Program-made: the position numbers and the translations under genes | Shown: positions 1 to 9,408 of the stretch, in pieces | Layout: every line of letters starts with the position of its first letter | Position numbering within the stretch: the first letter of the stretch is position 1 | The notes under the pieces: model-generated | What the model was told of the DNA's origin: nothing | The model's database searches: none | What the model saw: only the letters and a program-made list of their open reading frames with translations | Assembly: GCA_963971405.1 (NCBI GenBank) | Contig: OZ020489.1 | Location: forward strand, 8,928,001-8,992,000 | Length of the DNA: 64,000 nucleotides | Source: Psococerastis gibbosa | Lineage: Eukaryota; Arthropoda; Insecta; Psocodea; Psocidae | Direction of reading: 5' to 3'

Positions 1-71
1 AATTAAAAAGTCGGCTCTGATCTCTTGTCAATGCCCCCACCCCCTTTTGAAAATTCTAAAACCGCCACTGA

Positions 72-135
72 ATGTGTGAGACATTTAAATTGTTCTTTGG
101 CCAGGATCATCACAACGAAGGTAGGTACTCGAATT
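72..135. repeat. Fragment of dispersed repeat R
   Basis: A short piece resembling the start of the repeat at 310-650 and 4255-4530, with a shared word around TTTAAATTG-TCTTTGGCC. The rest of 1-310 looks like degenerate transposon debris with no gene. Confidence 0.4.
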
Positions 136-309
136 GTTATCTCCTACGGCCCCCAATGCCTCCCTCGGTAGGACAGCGAAGAAAACTAAAAGCCTGTTCG
201 ATTAGTAAGAGGGGTGTAGAGACTTATCTCTTAGAGAACTTGCTCTCGATAAGGTCAGGTCACAGAAATTTTGGCCACCCCCAAAAAAAAAATCCTAGTG
301 GGTGTGATT

Positions 310-650
310 GTGGGGGACATTGAAATTGCTCTTCGAAACGAGGCGCCACTGATTTTCGAAAGCTGTGTTTATTGGTTCTTGGGAAACCCTGCGTAGCATG
401 GGTTATTTTTGTTCAGAATTGACATAAAAACTTATTATTTAAATAGCTATCTTAGGCATCATTCGAGCCTAAGATAGCTATTTAAATCGAGATATCAAAT
501 ATTGTTGTTAAATGTTGATTTCAAATTTACAAGTACAAGTTGGTAATTCATTACAGGCCATGTAAGCCTATAGGTGGCCTATGTATGTAATAGATGAACA
601 TTGCCCATTTCATTTGTGTGGCATCTAAATTTATTGTCATGTCTTCGCAC
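310..650. repeat. Dispersed repeat R, copy 2
   Basis: Aligns by eye along its length with 4255-4530: a block about fourfold-conserved words such as GGGAAACCC, CAAGTACAAGTT, ACAGGCCAT and TGGCATCTAAA in the same order. The copy is interrupted by a perfect palindrome at 437-487 that the other copy lacks. No coding potential seen. Confidence 0.6.
437..487. repeat. Perfect 21-bp inverted repeat
   Basis: Two 21-base arms (437-457 and 467-487), which start ATTTAAATAGCTATC and its complement, flank a 9-base spacer. Absent from the paralogous repeat at 4255-4530, so it is probably a small separate insertion inside repeat R. Confidence 0.75.
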
Positions 651-799
651 CAGTGGCGTAACAATAGATTTTCGTAGGGGTTGCGGTGTATAATTTGCCC
701 CCCCCCCTGTTTTCATAAAATTGTAAAAAAAGGGGAAAGCCGTTCTAATTGACGTACGTAGCTGTTAAATTTATGACTTTAGTATCCTTTGCCCAGGAG

Positions 800-1075
800 C
801 CCGAGGATTCTGGAGACCTAAAGGAGGTCAGAGGGTCTCCCTCGGGTGAAAATGATTGAAATAGGGGCCTGAAATAGTGGGGTTGATACGCATTTTGAGA
901 GCAGTAACATTTAAATTTTACTGGAGATGAGCATAATTGCAAGGAAGGGGGGCCCGGCGCTCTCCCCCGGGTGAAAATAATAAAAGTTATATTTTAAAGG
1001 CGAAGAATATCCTGCCTGAAATAGTGCGATTTTACTCATTTTGTCAGTAAACCATTTTAGATTTTGCAGGTGTAG
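800..1075. repeat. Two diverged tandem copies, about 125 bp each
   Basis: Two blocks (about 817-940 and 950-1070) share CTC(C/G)GGTGAAAAT, CCTGAAATAGTG and a final stretch before TTTTACTGG/TTTTGCAGG in the same order. The sequence just upstream (655-720) has a hAT-like GTGGCGTAAC end and a C-run. No gene. Confidence 0.5.
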
Positions 1076-1154
1076 ACTTTATTAATGTATTATGATTTTA
1101 ATAAATATGCCTAAAACAGCGACTTTCTGCAAAATCGAGGGGCTTTAAGGCTTT

Positions 1155-1646
1155 ACGTGGTTCGCTTAATGGATGGGGCACCCCTGGACAAAAGAGAGTT
1201 CAATTTTAATTACTTTTCAAGCAGAAAAAGACCTCTCACTTGTGGCAACGATGGAGAAAATGGCAAAAAGTTGATAAACCAGCGTTATTGTAGGTTATTG
1301 CTGCCTACAAAAAAAACAATCCACGATGAAATGCAATTAATATGTTCTGTTGTTTTTATTAATAAATTATAAATTAGTTTTATGCTGCACCTTTTTGTTA
1401 TATAACATGCATGTTGATTATTTGATGATATGGCGTCCCTAGGCGATATGGCGCCCAGTGCGAGATTTCAAAGGATCTTTTTAGGACTTAAGGACTTTTT
1501 TTGAGGTCCGAGGAAAATAAATGGTTTTTACGAAATATCGGTAATAGTAATTTTTCGTTGACTATTACTAAAAATGTTCTTATTGGGCAAAAAATTGGAA
1601 AATTTTACCACCCAGCTGGGGTCCCCATTCATTAAGCGAATGTGGC
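1155..1646. mobile_element. Inverted-repeat element (MITE-like)
   Basis: The left end (TTCGCTTAATGGATGGGG) and the right end (its near complement at about 1615-1646) form an imperfect inverted repeat of about 32 bp. The interior is AT-rich with a small hairpin near 1540-1570 and no conserved protein. Superfamily not assigned. Confidence 0.55.
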
Positions 1647-1699
1647 GATAAATTTTAGGCATCCTGTGCTTTACGTTGTGTACCAGGAAAACCCCTATC

Positions 1700-2010
1700 T
1701 ATATTGTGCCTATTAATTTTAAAAAATTCTTCGGGGAAATCTCGCGAGTCCTCCTGTTTGCAGTGTAATTATAATGTCTTCGTCTGTAAAATGCGTAAAA
1801 CCAAATTATTTCAAGTCAATTTCTTCCAGATTTTTCACACATTCAGTACACATAACAACGGTTCTCTGGTACCTGCCCATACCATACGCCACTGCTGTTC
1901 TTGGTTTAGATTCCCAAATCGATTTCTCTTTGGACTTGAGCCTTTTTTCCATGTATATTCCGCCTATGCTTATCCACCGGTTGGTGTTCCTGATTAGGTA
2001 ACTGGCTGGC
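1700..2010 (-). repeat. Dispersed repeat P, copy 1, with protein-like minus frame
   Basis: Shares long words with 3700-3930 (TTCTTC-AGATTTTTCACACA, GCCACTGCTGTTC, TTAGATTCCCAAATCGATTT). On the minus strand both copies encode a similar peptide with basic residues followed by a VV(M/I)CT-CVKNLEEI motif. This looks like a decayed coding fragment of a repeated element that I do not recognise. Confidence 0.45.
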
Positions 2011-2014
2011 ATAC

Positions 2015-3090
2015 TGTATAGTACGTAGTTGTAGGGGGTGGGAACTCCAGTCTTTCGACAACTGCGTTTGTGTTAACATATTTAATTTTGCGAAGTTACA
2101 AATTTTTATGATACCTAAGCCATCACAGTAGAACGTTTATTTATTACTTTTAGTTCATATCGCAGCCGAGCTTGATATTACCGGTAAGTCTAATTATTCG
2201 GTGTCTATACCTATTTTCCCATGTTTAAGTTGTAAGTTATAGTGAGTCACATTTCAGTTTGGATACAATATTATTATTATTATTATTGGAGTGTGGAATA
2301 GCCTTATAACTGCACAAAAATGAAACATCTGAAAAATAAATCACATTCCTTAGCATACATGTTCGTCTACATTTTTTTACATGATATGCCCGTCGACATG
2401 CCACACTTGACTACCTACCTGGCAATTTTCGAAAATTTATTTTAATGCATTAGTAAATTGATTTTAAATATTTTCCCCCATCAATATGTGTAAGATGTGA
2501 AACAAATGTGATCGATACATTTGTATGATACATTTTTCTTCCAAGTTTATTGGCATTGGATAATGCTTACAGAAGAAGCGTTCCTAAAATCGATAGACAT
2601 CCATATATACATTTATAGCATTTTGAACGGGTGGTAGTTTTAGGCTCAGGGGGCATGAAATTAAAAGTTGTGAAGACATTTTACAAAAGTCAAGCATTGG
2701 TCACCACCAGGTAGATCTCCCTATAAGTATTATGAACCGTAGTTTGTACAAATCTCTGTGGAAGGTTCAGTTCTAGGTAAGACATATTGGAAAGGGGAGT
2801 TTTGTCGGGGGAGTAATTTTTAAGTTTTCAGTATCCAGTAAAGGCGTTACGCCGGGGTAAGTTAGACCACTGTTTTTTTCGGTACTTGCTGCTCCGAGAT
2901 CGACAACAGGAAGACGTGAAAGTTTCGTATAATTGACCGATTGATTGGGGCCGATCCGCGCCCCGGACCTTTTTTGGGAGCGGACCCGAAAGTACTTTTT
3001 TCCAAAACCTTTCCTGAGCATGCACTATGTATATACCGTGAAGATCAATAATATAATTATATACATTTGCCAGTGGTTATTGGTATATGC
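2015..3090. other. No gene seen; AT-rich with short (ATT)n
   Basis: Contains a short ATT microsatellite at about 2267-2288. A minus open frame at 2773-3021 has no recognisable protein and no support. Confidence 0.5.
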
Positions 3091-3091
3091 A

Positions 3092-3267
3092 CAAGGCCGT
3101 GCCCAGGTTTTGATTTCGGGGGGGGGGGGGGTCCAACAATTTTTTTACGTAATTTATTAATGAATTAATGGATAAATTCTTCAAACCATACAGGTTTACA
3201 TACAAAAATTTATTTCGGGGGGGGGGGGGTCCGGATCCCATGGACCACCCCCCTGGGCACGGCCATG
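3092..3267. mobile_element. hAT-like MITE with G-run and C-run
   Basis: Starts CAAGGCCGTGCCCAGG and ends with the complement of CATGGCCGTGCCCAGG, so 15 of 16 terminal bases pair. Two G-runs of more than ten lie inside. Flanks (TATATGCA and TATAGACT) match only in part, so the 8-bp duplication is decayed. It ends about 137 bp upstream of the proposed start codon of the host gene. Confidence 0.65.
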
Positions 3268-3320
3268 TATAGACTATACAATATATACAGTATATAATAA
3301 CCTAGGCCTATACACAATTT

Positions 3321-3328
3321 TATAAAAA
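3321..3328 (+). promoter_or_regulatory. Possible TATA box of the host gene
   Basis: TATAAAAA lies 76 bp upstream of the ATG at 3404, which would place initiation near 3350 and give a leader of about 50 nt. An alternative is that TTTTGGTAG at about 3357-3365 is a splice acceptor and the true promoter is further upstream. Position is the only evidence. Confidence 0.2.
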
Positions 3329-3403
3329 TCAATATTAATTAATTTTTTTTTCAAATTTTGGTAGGGTAGGGCAGGCTATTGTAATCATTCTCACACTCAC
3401 AAC

Positions 3404-3548
3404 ATGGCCGGATGTGAGGTTGTGTGCTCTCGACTTGCGATAATGGTAGAGGGATACCTTTCAAAATGTATTGACGAAACTATCACTCTGAAGAATAAGT
3501 TCGGAAAGGGATTTTCTGTTATGATAAAAATGGGAGCTGCTAGTACCG
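3404..3548 (+). CDS. Unrecognised host gene, exon 1 (proposed N-terminus)
   Basis: Proposed first coding exon of a six-exon gene. ATG at 3404 has a good context (CACAACATGG) and the frame stays open for 48 codons, followed by a donor GTACTG at 3549. The exon ends in phase 1, exactly the phase needed by the exon at 4804, which is open upstream of its own first ATG (4833). Residues 1-48 are compact and Cys-containing (EVVCSRLAIMVEGYL), unlike the low-complexity remainder. The donor is weak, so the alternative is that translation begins at 4833 and this exon is spurious. The function is unknown; the motif content fits no family I know. Confidence 0.4.
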
Positions 3549-3699
3549 GTACTGAAGATGTTTTAGCACTAAAACGGTCTGTCTCCGAGTAATTTGTAAA
3601 TCGCTGTACTTTGATTGAACACCATGGTAGTATTCTGAACTACCAAATTTCGTGGCTCCATTGGGTACCGGCCAGGATTGGGGAACTGTATGGAACACG

Positions 3700-3930
3700 G
3701 TTTCATTCTGGTACCTCTGGTATTTCAGGCCTATTTCTTCAAGATTTTTCACACACACAGTACAGATGACCACGGTTTTGGTCTGGTAGCTAGGTTTTGG
3801 TTTGTTTTGTTCTGCAATACGCCACTGCTGTTCCAGGTTTAGATTCCCAAATCGATTTCTCTTTGGACTTTGAGCCTTTTTGCCACACAATTCTGCCTAT
3901 ATACTTATCAAATTGGTGGGTGTTCCCAGG
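3700..3930 (-). repeat. Dispersed repeat P, copy 2, within intron 1
   Basis: Second copy of the repeat at 1700-2010. The minus frame at 3540-3890 reads 116 residues without a stop and contains the shared VVICTVCVKNLEEI-like motif and the basic block KRNRFGNLN. Either a relic of a transposon protein or a duplicated exon; product not recognised. Confidence 0.45.
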
Positions 3931-3944
3931 AACGCCGAGTTTTA

Positions 3945-4255
3945 AAAATTCTGGGGGGGGGGGGCAAGAATTCGGCCGGTACTCTGGAAAGTATAATGAA
4001 AATGCATTGGTAAACTTACTTAAAATAACAATAAAAATGAAGAAAACGTTGACCGATTTACGCTCGTATCGCTCTTTCTATACAAAATGAATGCTCATGA
4101 TTGCCATGGCATTAAGTCTCTCTGCGTCTACGCGTGGTCGCATAAAACTATATATAAATAAATGAACTGCACTAAGAGCTCTTCGTTTCTGGGGGGGGGG
4201 GGCAAGATGGACCGTGCCCCCCCCCCCCCCAAGTCGGCGTCCCTGGGTGTTCCTG
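3945..4255. repeat. G/C-run transposon debris
   Basis: G-runs at about 3952-3963 and 4192-4202, with a long C-run at 4217-4230, lie next to GACCGTGCCC, a word found at the ends of the hAT-like elements. Probably overlapping remnants of that group. Confidence 0.4.
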
Positions 4256-4530
4256 ATTAAGTAACTGCGAGAAATTTAAATTGCTCTTTGGCCCGAGACC
4301 CCACTGATTCTCACAAGCGATGTTTGTTGTTTCGTGGGAAACCCCGCAAAACATGGGCCATTTTTGATCAAAATTAACATCGTTCAAGCCTAGGCTTCAA
4401 ATTTTCAAGTACAAGTTTGTGATTCATGACAGGCCATCTAAGCCTGTTATGGGTAGTGTGACCTTTGTGCAATAAAAGAAATTCACCCTTATCATTTACA
4501 TGGCATCTAAAGGGCCTTATCTTCGCACAT
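4255..4530. repeat. Dispersed repeat R, copy 3, within intron 1
   Basis: Aligns with 310-650 (GGGAAACCCCGCA, CAAGTACAAGTTTGTGATTC, ACAGGCCATCTAAGCC, TGGCATCTAAAG). 4530-4800 beyond it is AT-rich with no feature besides the polypyrimidine tract of the next exon. Confidence 0.6.
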
Positions 4531-4803
4531 TGATCATAATAGCCTAAAATGTGGTGACTCACCACTTTGAAATATATTTCTAATATTTTATTAGATTTCC
4601 CAACCATAGCCTCAATATCTCACCATGTTCACACTATCCCGTGCGGTGTAGATGTATAGTCGTGTCCAGTGAAGAAGATAATTACTCCGGTTGTAATAGT
4701 GTGTGGTAATTATTTTATATTATATATAATTTATATAATTTTATATTATATTATAATAGAATTCATTAAAAATAATATGTATATATAATTTTTATTTTTT
4801 TAG

Positions 4804-4964
4804 GAGTTGGAAGATTATACGATAGCACAGATATGGCGATTTCACAAAACGGGCAGAACTCAGACAACATGCCCTCCTCAAATTTGGAACATCGCAGTAA
4901 TGATCGAGATATGCAGAAAAACTTGCGGAACTATACCTCCAGACCTTCTGACCCAAGCAACCTG
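4804..4964 (+). CDS. Unrecognised host gene, exon 2
   Basis: Bounded by a T-rich tract plus AG (4802-4803) and a GTAAAT donor at 4965. The frame runs VGRLYDSTD then Met (4833) and on to SDPSNL, ending in phase 0. It encodes residues 50-102 of the full model. If exon 1 is not used, Met at 4833 would be the start. The peptide is Asn/Ser-rich and polar with no recognisable domain. Confidence 0.6.
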
Positions 4965-5034
4965 GTAAATGTTTAAACAGCCCACTACTTTAAGAAAGAA
5001 CCGGTACAAGTGAACCCGTACATCGTCTCAGTTA

Positions 5035-5150
5035 GTAACCTAATGGGTACTTGTGTCGAGATACGACACGACTCCGATCGCTAGGAGTTTTATATAATTA
5101 TGTATATGCATGACTCGTAAAAGTACAAGCACACGTCAACATTGTCACAG
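5035..5150. repeat. Dispersed repeat N, diverged copy in intron 2
   Basis: Shares GATACGACACGACTCCGATCG and AAGTACAAGCACACGT with the copies at 34834-34925, 38812-38960 and 53436-53525. No A/B boxes were recognised, so its class is open. Confidence 0.45.
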
Positions 5151-5277
5151 GATAGATACTGCAAATAATTGGCCGAGGGTTAAATTTGGGCTTAGATTTA
5201 AATTTCGAGTTTTTCTATCCCTAACCCCTGAATTGATCGTTGTTGTAATAGTCAATAGGCAGATCAATAATATGATA

Positions 5278-5475
5278 TCGCCTCGATCAGCAGCCTGATC
5301 GAGGCGATTATAATACCGGGGTTAAATAAATACCCTAGGATTATAACTGTAAACAAACAAATTTTAAATAGCCCTTTCCATTATAAAATTATCTTGTTTA
5401 CATTTGTAATACCAAGGGATTAAATAAATACCGGTATTATTATCGCCTCGATGAGGCTGCAGGCTGCTGATGTAA
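5278..5475. mobile_element. Small MITE related to family J, in intron 2
   Basis: The left end has the hairpin ATCGCCTCGATCAG-CAG-CTGATCGAGGCGAT. Left and right ends share CAGCAGCCTG, TCGAGGCGAT and AATACCGG...TTAAATAAATACC as inverted repeats. The same terminal words occur in the larger J elements at 8588-9090 and 47343-47817. Confidence 0.55.
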
Positions 5476-5504
5476 GAAAGCATCGATTAAAAGATTCCAC
5501 ATTT

Positions 5505-5998
5505 ATTTTTTTAATGAAAGTTGAGTATTTTTTATAATTTTTTCGCCCCCAGAACCAAACCATGAAGGGGCAACATATTATTCGTTTTGGTTTCAATTAA
5601 TTGACTTATTTATATTTTTTTACCCCCAGAAGAAAACAATCAAGGGGCAAGCGACCCATTGCATTTTGTTAACATTAATAACCACTACAATTTATGTGAA
5701 TTTAAAAAAAAAATCGCTTGAGCCGTTTTAGAACCATTTTTTAGTGGTTTTTGGAGGGTGAAAACCCCCGAAAGCCCAAAATAACAGAAGCGTTGCCGAT
5801 GCATATTTTTTGTGAACCCACATGCTAAATTTCATCAAAAGCCACCGAGAAGTTTGCACACAAATCCCCAGACAGGTAGATATTTCGTAAAAAACGACTT
5901 CTTCGGGTTGTTGGGACCTCAAAATGTGTAAATCTCCCGAAATCCAAAAATCGTAAATTTCGACCATCGCTATAATACGTATAAATAGGAAAGCAATA
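5505..5998. repeat. Dispersed repeat K, in intron 2
   Basis: Aligns along about 450 bp with 21930-22375: CCCCCAGAAG-AAAC-ATCAAGGGGC, AACATTAATAAC-ACTACAAT, GCCAAATTTC and AATTTCGACCATC in order, ending at GGAAAGCAA. The block around 5530-5575 repeats its own start. The class is uncertain; the style resembles transposon untranslated sequence. Confidence 0.6.
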
Positions 5999-6109
5999 TA
6001 TATACAGTATATATTGTATATAATACTGGAGGGCGCCACCATGTATTGGAACATGAGGGTACCGTGCTCCTCCATAACCAATAACGATGGCTTGGTGAAT
6101 GTTTCGGAA

Positions 6110-6230
6110 GCCATTGTTCTGAGTTGAATCCAGCAGAACAGAGCCCCTTCCAAACTGCAGTAAACTTGGTAGTCTGCACAGGGGAACATGGTGGGACCTG
6201 AAACCTAGCCAGACTAACCAGTCAGTCGAA
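6110..6230. repeat. Partial copy of repeat H, in intron 2
   Basis: GAATCCAGCAGAACAGAGCC, AAACTGCAG-AAACTTGGTAG and GGGGAACATGGTGGGA match the right-hand part of family H at 12145-12480, 17475-17800 and 57680-58060. Confidence 0.5.
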
Positions 6231-6300
6231 GTGATTTTTAGTCACCTCCAAATTGAACCGATTTTGCACTAAGCTAATTCTATATCTCAATTTTTTTCAG

Positions 6301-6415
6301 CCCTATGATCCGGACTCCGGCGACCGTACATCCAATGAGAAATACGTTTTATTCACCAATATCGCACCGTTGGATCCCAATTTGCCCGTCGATCCGGTGC
6401 TTCCCAATTTTCCAG
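6301..6415 (+). CDS. Unrecognised host gene, exon 3
   Basis: Preceded by a strong acceptor (a T-rich tract then CAG at 6298-6300) and followed by GTTAGC at 6416. In phase 0 it reads PYDPDSGDRTSNEKYVLF and continues to a Pro-rich end (DPNLPVDPVLPNFP), residues 103-140, ending in phase 1. GC content and codon regularity stand out from the AT-rich intron on both sides. No domain recognised. Confidence 0.65.
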
Positions 6416-6559
6416 GTTAGCAAACATGATGTTACATACAGTAGGAAGTTAGCTACATCACAATCAGCCTAAATCCTTAAAAAGAAGAATTTACTTCAAG
6501 CGTAAAAGGTAGAACACTGACTTCAAGCTAACTTTGGTTGAAGAGGTTAAATAATCGAA

Positions 6560-6745
6560 ATTAGAGGATATTGAAAAAATCTTGTCAATAACGGCATGGA
6601 TGTAGAGGATTTAGAGACATTTACACACTGCACTTGTTGGGCGTGTGATCCAGCGGCTAAGACGACGCCCTGGATAAGCGTAGATCGAGGGTTCGAATCC
6701 AGACCAAGATAGTAGATTTGACGTCCTCTAGTTAACATTAGGCAT
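6560..6745 (+). mobile_element. tRNA-derived SINE, in intron 3
   Basis: Contains an A-box-like GATCCAGCGGCTAAGACG and a B-box GGTTCGAATCC 45 bases apart, followed by a body ending in a CCTCTAGTT block. Related heads occur at 18170-18260, 48751-48903 and 49545-49640. This is a SINE head and not a folded tRNA gene: the acceptor stem does not pair. Confidence 0.65.
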
Positions 6746-6799
6746 TTCTGAATGAAAAAACACACAAAACAAATGAGTGAAAGGACAGCTTACGAAAAC

Positions 6800-7235
6800 G
6801 GTAAGGTAAGTGACAGATAAAGTGAGACACATGATGTTTCGCACATGGCATATAATGTCTCACTTTACCTCCACCTGCGCTTGATTGATTTCAATCTGCC
6901 CTAACACGGACCAGATATAAACAGTTGTTGTAGTATTGCTGTTATTTGTGGGAAAGTAGCCAATAAACTAAATAAAAATGATTGACAACATATAACTATA
7001 AAATATGGAAGGCTATGCTTACATTAGTGAACGCATGAAATATTGCAATCCTACCCGTAAAAAGTAGAAAAAAAATCGTACACTACCAAATTTGTACCAA
7101 ATGGCTCCATTTCTGTTTGTGTAGCGTACCTTGGCCAATGTCGCCTACTATGTGTCATTTGACGATTTCCCGCCAATAGTCTAGAAATTTAAGGCTTGTC
7201 TCACTTTGCCTAACTGTCTCACTTTACCCGACTTT
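6800..7235. mobile_element. MITE-like element abutting exon 4 acceptor
   Basis: The left end (GGTAAGGTAAGTGACAG then AAAGTGAGACAC) and the right end (GTCTCACTTTGCCTAACTG, then TCTCACTTTACC) form a diverged inverted repeat of about 33 bp, both arms carrying two AAAGTGAGACA-type words. The right end stops about 18 bases before the AG used by exon 4. Confidence 0.5.
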
Positions 7236-7253
7236 CCCCTACTATTTTTCTAG

Positions 7254-7939
7254 TTAACTCGGCTCCGTGGCTAACTGGACAAGTGAACTGTGTCTCGACA
7301 AATGCTAAAACTGGCTACAATCAACAGACGACAGCTGAATCTCGATTTACTGAAGTCAAGGGCTCAGCGTCTCCCTATCAAACGAAGAACACCCGCGCCT
7401 ACTCGAATAGTATTCAACCAAGTGCCAATACAGCCGACTTCGTTACAAGCCACAGCTACATGGAAAAGTACAATGTGCCAAGTTACTATCTACCAGTGAT
7501 GGACGATAATCAGAGATTTGGAGATAGTTTTCCTACTGCTATCGCTCTACCTTCCTACAGGGATCCGCGTTCCTCTACCACACAAGGCACGGTGGCCAAT
7601 CGTCGCTATACGCCTCATTCTCTCTCGAGACCGCAGCTACCATCGCCTCAAGAATGTCGCCTATGCCAGATCATAGCAGACAATGGGACCCGAGGCAATC
7701 CCGAAGGCTGCCCCTTTCATCCGATGGGTGTCCCAGGCAACTCCAAATCACCCGGAAACCAGTCCTTTCCCATACGGAGCCAAGAGCCTGAGGTTGTTGA
7801 ACAGCAGCGATTTGATCATAGTTCGTTCAGTATGGTAGCGAATAGAAGGTACAACGATGGGTTGCCGCCAAGCCAAGAAAACAGATTCTTACAAGGGATT
7901 GACTTCTCGAAGCCTCCATATCTAACAGGATTTTCAAAG
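7254..7939 (+). CDS. Unrecognised host gene, exon 4 (Cys/His motif, internal repeat)
   Basis: Acceptor TTTTTCTAG at 7245-7253; strong donor AAG/GTAAGT at 7940. It enters in phase 1 (the split codon gives Val) and leaves in phase 0, residues 141-369. The frame has no stop for 229 codons and is GC-richer than its surroundings. It contains C-x2-C-x14-C-x2-H (ECRLCQ... and GCPFHP, residues 275-296), which could bind zinc. A motif VANRRY occurs twice (residues 254 and 335), each followed by LP-(S)PQE/LPPSQE, which suggests an internal duplication of about 80 residues. Otherwise Ser/Pro/Gln-rich and probably disordered. I do not recognise the family. Confidence 0.75.
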
Positions 7940-7999
7940 GTAAGTTATGTTATTTATCACAATATATCGTAGATATGTGACGTGTGATGTCTATGACAA

Positions 8000-8100
8000 A
8001 TTTGGAGCAGTGATCAAGGACACCATCCCGGTAAGGTGGAGAATCGGGTTCAAGTCCCATTCCCGTCAACTGCTCCATATCTTCCGTTACCTCATGTCTG
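8000..8100 (+). mobile_element. tRNA-like SINE head, in intron 4
   Basis: GCAGTGATCAAGGACACC resembles an A box and GGTTCAAGTCC fits a B box, 33 bases apart. The acceptor arms do not pair, so a SINE fragment is more likely than a tRNA gene. The element looks distinct from the SINE at 6560-6745. Confidence 0.5.
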
Positions 8101-8587
8101 ATGCTTTTTTTAAAGCCATCATTGATGAATTAGACAGGTTTCTCAATTTCAGCATTGTGTAAGATCCCTTTCAAAGCTTGCTGTTTCAGCAGTATGCCAC
8201 CTAACACAATACGTTGGAATATGATAAATAAAATAATGTTAAAAATATTTGCTAGTTAATTAATATAACAATTTAATAAGATCCAGTATGAGTGAATCCG
8301 TATAGGTTTCCTACTCATCAATTAGTACAGTTACCGTAGTAAATAATATAGTAATAAGCGTAGTTCCATAGCAAATAATTGCCTAGGAATTAAATTTTCC
8401 AAATCATAAACATTTGAAATCCTAAAGCAATGAACTGATCGATGGGCCGATTGATTACATAATCTTGTGTAACGGACAGATCATATAATGCGACACAATA
8501 AAATTTTAATAGCAGCTTAGGGTTTGAAAATCGTATAGAAATAACACTTATTCGGTTTTATTACTTAATTTAGAACTAAAAACATAC

Positions 8588-9090
8588 CTGCAGCCTGATC
8601 ATGACGATTAGGATACTGGGTTAATTAAATACCATGTCACGTGATGGTGTTAATTCAATTGATTAAATAAAATAAATGAAAAGCAAATTTAATAATTTTT
8701 AAATTTGTAATGATGGCAATACTAAACAACTGAACTGACGCGACGCTGCCGTAGCAAATATAAATAGCAAATATCAGCAAATATAAACACACATCGCCCT
8801 AGAAATAAACAAGTTTTAATATTTTTAATTAATATATTAAGGATTATAAATAATTTGTCAAAATTAAAGGCAGAAAAAATGAAGAAACCCACCAAAAATA
8901 TAGCTGAAGATCATTCAATTGTTCAAATTTGAATTTTCCGCGCTTCCCACTGCGACGATTACCAACATAAAAAATTTAAAAAATCTGAAATTTGCTTGCC
9001 TTTTATTTTAAACAATTGAATTAATCCCATCACGTGACATGATTTTTAATTAACCTCGTTATTATAATCGCCATGATCAGGCTGCTGAGG
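8588..9090. mobile_element. Family J MITE, copy 1, in intron 4
   Basis: About 100-bp terminal inverted repeats: CAGCCTGATCATG-CGATTA at the left and the complement at the right. Each arm contains ATGTCACGTGATGG, a CACGTG palindrome. The interior matches copy 2 at 47343-47817 (CTGCCGTAGCAAAT, ATCG-CCTAGAAATAAACA, AAAAATATAGCTGAA). No coding sequence; non-autonomous. Confidence 0.75.
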
Positions 9091-9199
9091 TTAAAAAGAG
9101 GGTTTTACGAAATGTTTAAATATTTTTTGAAAAAATTACAAAGGTCTACCTAGCCATTGTTACTGTGTTCTATTATATTGGCCGGCCGCGGTCTCGACA

Positions 9200-9345
9200 A
9201 TGCAATCGTCTCATCAATCAATTCAGTGCATTGGTATAGGTAAAGTAGAGGCTACTGAAATCCAACCCTTGAGCAATTATTTACTATGGAACTACTCATA
9301 TCATCTATATCTCGGTTACCACATTGATAGGAAAACGTTATAATA
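9200..9345. repeat. Dispersed repeat, also at 58105-58235
   Basis: Shares ATCAATCAATT, AAAGT-GAGGC, CAATTATTTAC-ATGGA and TATCT-TATCTCGGT in order with 58105-58235. It lies between the J element and exon 5. No function seen. Confidence 0.5.
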
Positions 9346-9408
9346 TATGCTTTCCGTCAAATATTGCAACTTCTTTCTCTAAGACCTAAGACCTTGGATT
9401 TGTTTTAG

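Noticed and set aside
3540..3890. 116-codon minus frame as a host exon
   Set aside because: It lies in a repeat that recurs at 1700-2010, so a host exon is less likely than a decayed element.
6640..6712. Possible tRNA gene with A and B boxes
   Set aside because: The acceptor stem does not pair and the head recurs with a shared tail, so it is a SINE. The same holds for 8000-8100, 23430-23490, 45100-45190 and 62030-62110.
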